Of a stretch of DNA of 64,000 bases, positions 63,249 through 64,000 are shown piece by piece (positions within the stretch are counted from its first letter, which is position 1; each line of letters begins with the position of its first letter). The notes beneath the pieces are model-generated. The model worked only from the letters and a program-made list of their open reading frames with translations. It did no database searches and was not told the origin of the DNA. The translations under genes and the position numbers were made by a program. The stretch spans positions 1 to 64,000 of the forward strand of contig NZ_JAFMPQ010000016.1 in assembly GCF_020667845.1 (NCBI RefSeq). The letters are read 5' to 3'. Source of the DNA: Cognatishimia sp. F0-27 (lineage in GTDB: Bacteria > Pseudomonadota > Alphaproteobacteria > Rhodobacterales > Rhodobacteraceae).

Positions 63249-63868
63249 CCAGACCTGCCGCCGTGATCTTCGATATCGGAAATGTGCTGATCGAATGGCA
63301 ACCGGAACGGTTCTATGACGCGGAGATTGGCGCGGAGCGCCGGCGCGCGATGTTTGCAGAGGTGGACCTGCATGGCATGAACGATGAAATCGACCGCGGC
63401 GGCGATTTCCGCGATGTCATCTATGCCACGGCGGAGCGTTATCCGCACTGGCGCCGCGAAATCCGCATGTGGCATGACCGCTGGCTGGAGCTTGCCAGCC
63501 CCGCCATCGAACGGTCTGTGAGGCTCAAGGCGGCATTGCGCGCCAAGGGCATCCCGGTTTTTGCGCTGACCAATTTCGGTATCGGCACCTGGGCCATTGC
63601 CACGCCCCGCTATCCGTTTCTGAACGCGTTCGACAAGCACTACATCTCCGGTGCATTGCAGGTCATCAAGCCGGACGCGGAGATCTATGCAGCGGTCGAG
63701 CGCGATTGCGGGTTGGCCCCGGAAACCCTGCTTTTTACCGATGACCGGGTGGACAATATACGCGCTGCACAGGCTCGCGGGTGGCAGACCCACCTCTTCG
63801 ATGGACCGGAGGGCTGGGCTGCGTGTCTTGTGGGGCATGGTCTGCTCGACGAGCGCGAAGCACTGTAG
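63245..63868 (+). CDS. HAD-superfamily hydrolase
   Basis: The product has 207 residues. Motif I is DIGNVLIEW near 10 (the usual D-x-D/G nucleophile region), motif II LTNFG near 113, motif III lysine in IKPDAEIY near 144, and motif [10 protein letters not shown] near 163. These mark a phosphatase or dehalogenase of the HAD IA type. It is the last of the overlapping trio that begins with the formylglutathione hydrolase. No terminator with a clear T-run follows within the remaining 130 bp. Confidence 0.9.
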   Translation: MTRPAAVIFDIGNVLIEWQPERFYDAEIGAERRRAMFAEVDLHGMNDEIDRGGDFRDVIYATAERYPHWRREIRMWHDRWLELASPAIERSVRLKAALRAKGIPVFALTNFGIGTWAIATPRYPFLNAFDKHYISGALQVIKPDAEIYAAVERDCGLAPETLLFTDDRVDNIRAAQARGWQTHLFDGPEGWAACLVGHGLLDEREAL

Positions 63869-64000
63869 AGATCAACGGCCAAAGGCCCGCCGCAAGGGTT
63901 CTTTACTGCTCAAAACTCACGGGATTGTTTCAAGGCATCCGCCGCCTCAATTGAACGCACGGCTATAGGCAGCAAAGCATAGGGAATTGACGCCCGTGGC

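Overview
The window is a chromosomal segment of an alphaproteobacterium, most likely a marine Rhodobacterales/Roseobacter-type organism. The basis is the gene content: an RpoE-ChrR singlet-oxygen module with its divergent operon, a membrane-bound ferritin (MbfA) gene behind an iron-control palindrome, GC-rich coding sequence, a MutL with the endonuclease motif, and a small dispersed repeat that I recognise from this group. No rRNA, tRNA, prophage, transposase or CRISPR array was found.

Left part (1-12400): four RTX (hemolysin-type calcium-binding repeat) proteins surround stress genes. Two tandem paralogues lie on the minus strand (620-4168). A third (5248-6939) is unusually rich in methionine and sits between msrQ and msrP, the two halves of the periplasmic methionine sulfoxide reductase. 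A 105-bp array of a 7-bp unit separates it from msrP. Then come an FMN-binding glutamate-synthase-like protein, a DUF302 protein, a fasciclin-domain protein and a fourth, small RTX protein. No type I secretion genes are in the window.

12400-19700: clpB with a possible heat-shock promoter, a small membrane-anchored protein, pyrF, an 89-residue protein behind a leader with alternative hairpins and a DnaA box, a NUDIX hydrolase, dinB, and a DUF3775 protein.

19800-26100: the sigma-E locus. rpoE-chrR run rightward. An FAD oxidoreductase, a DUF1365 protein, an MFS carrier, a DUF3833 protein and an SDR run leftward. Both arms have promoters of the form TnATCC-N18-TAA, so the whole block should respond to singlet oxygen. 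The related Rhodobacter operon is linked to remodelling of membrane fatty acids, including furan fatty acids.

26200-37700: a double-GNAT protein, the pyruvate dehydrogenase operon aceE-aceF-lpdA (minus strand), an ornithine-cyclodeaminase-like enzyme, rmuC and mutL (overlapping), and a 34-codon ORF with a strong ribosome-binding site.

37750-46800: a polyamine uptake and catabolism locus. It holds a class III aminotransferase, a GntR/FCD regulator, PotF-, PotA/G-, PotH- and PotI-like transporter parts, an FAD amine oxidase and an EamA exporter. The same TGATCAAAT palindrome lies before the aminotransferase and before potF, so it is the likely operator.

46900-64000: three poorly known proteins, ilvD, a CPBP protease, accD-folC, a LysM protein, zapE, an MFS carrier, mbfA, a TetR gene with palindromes around it, and an overlapping trio: S-formylglutathione hydrolase, a YaiI/DUF188 protein and a HAD hydrolase. 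Two long stretches (50945-51782 and 57414-58568) have no convincing gene.
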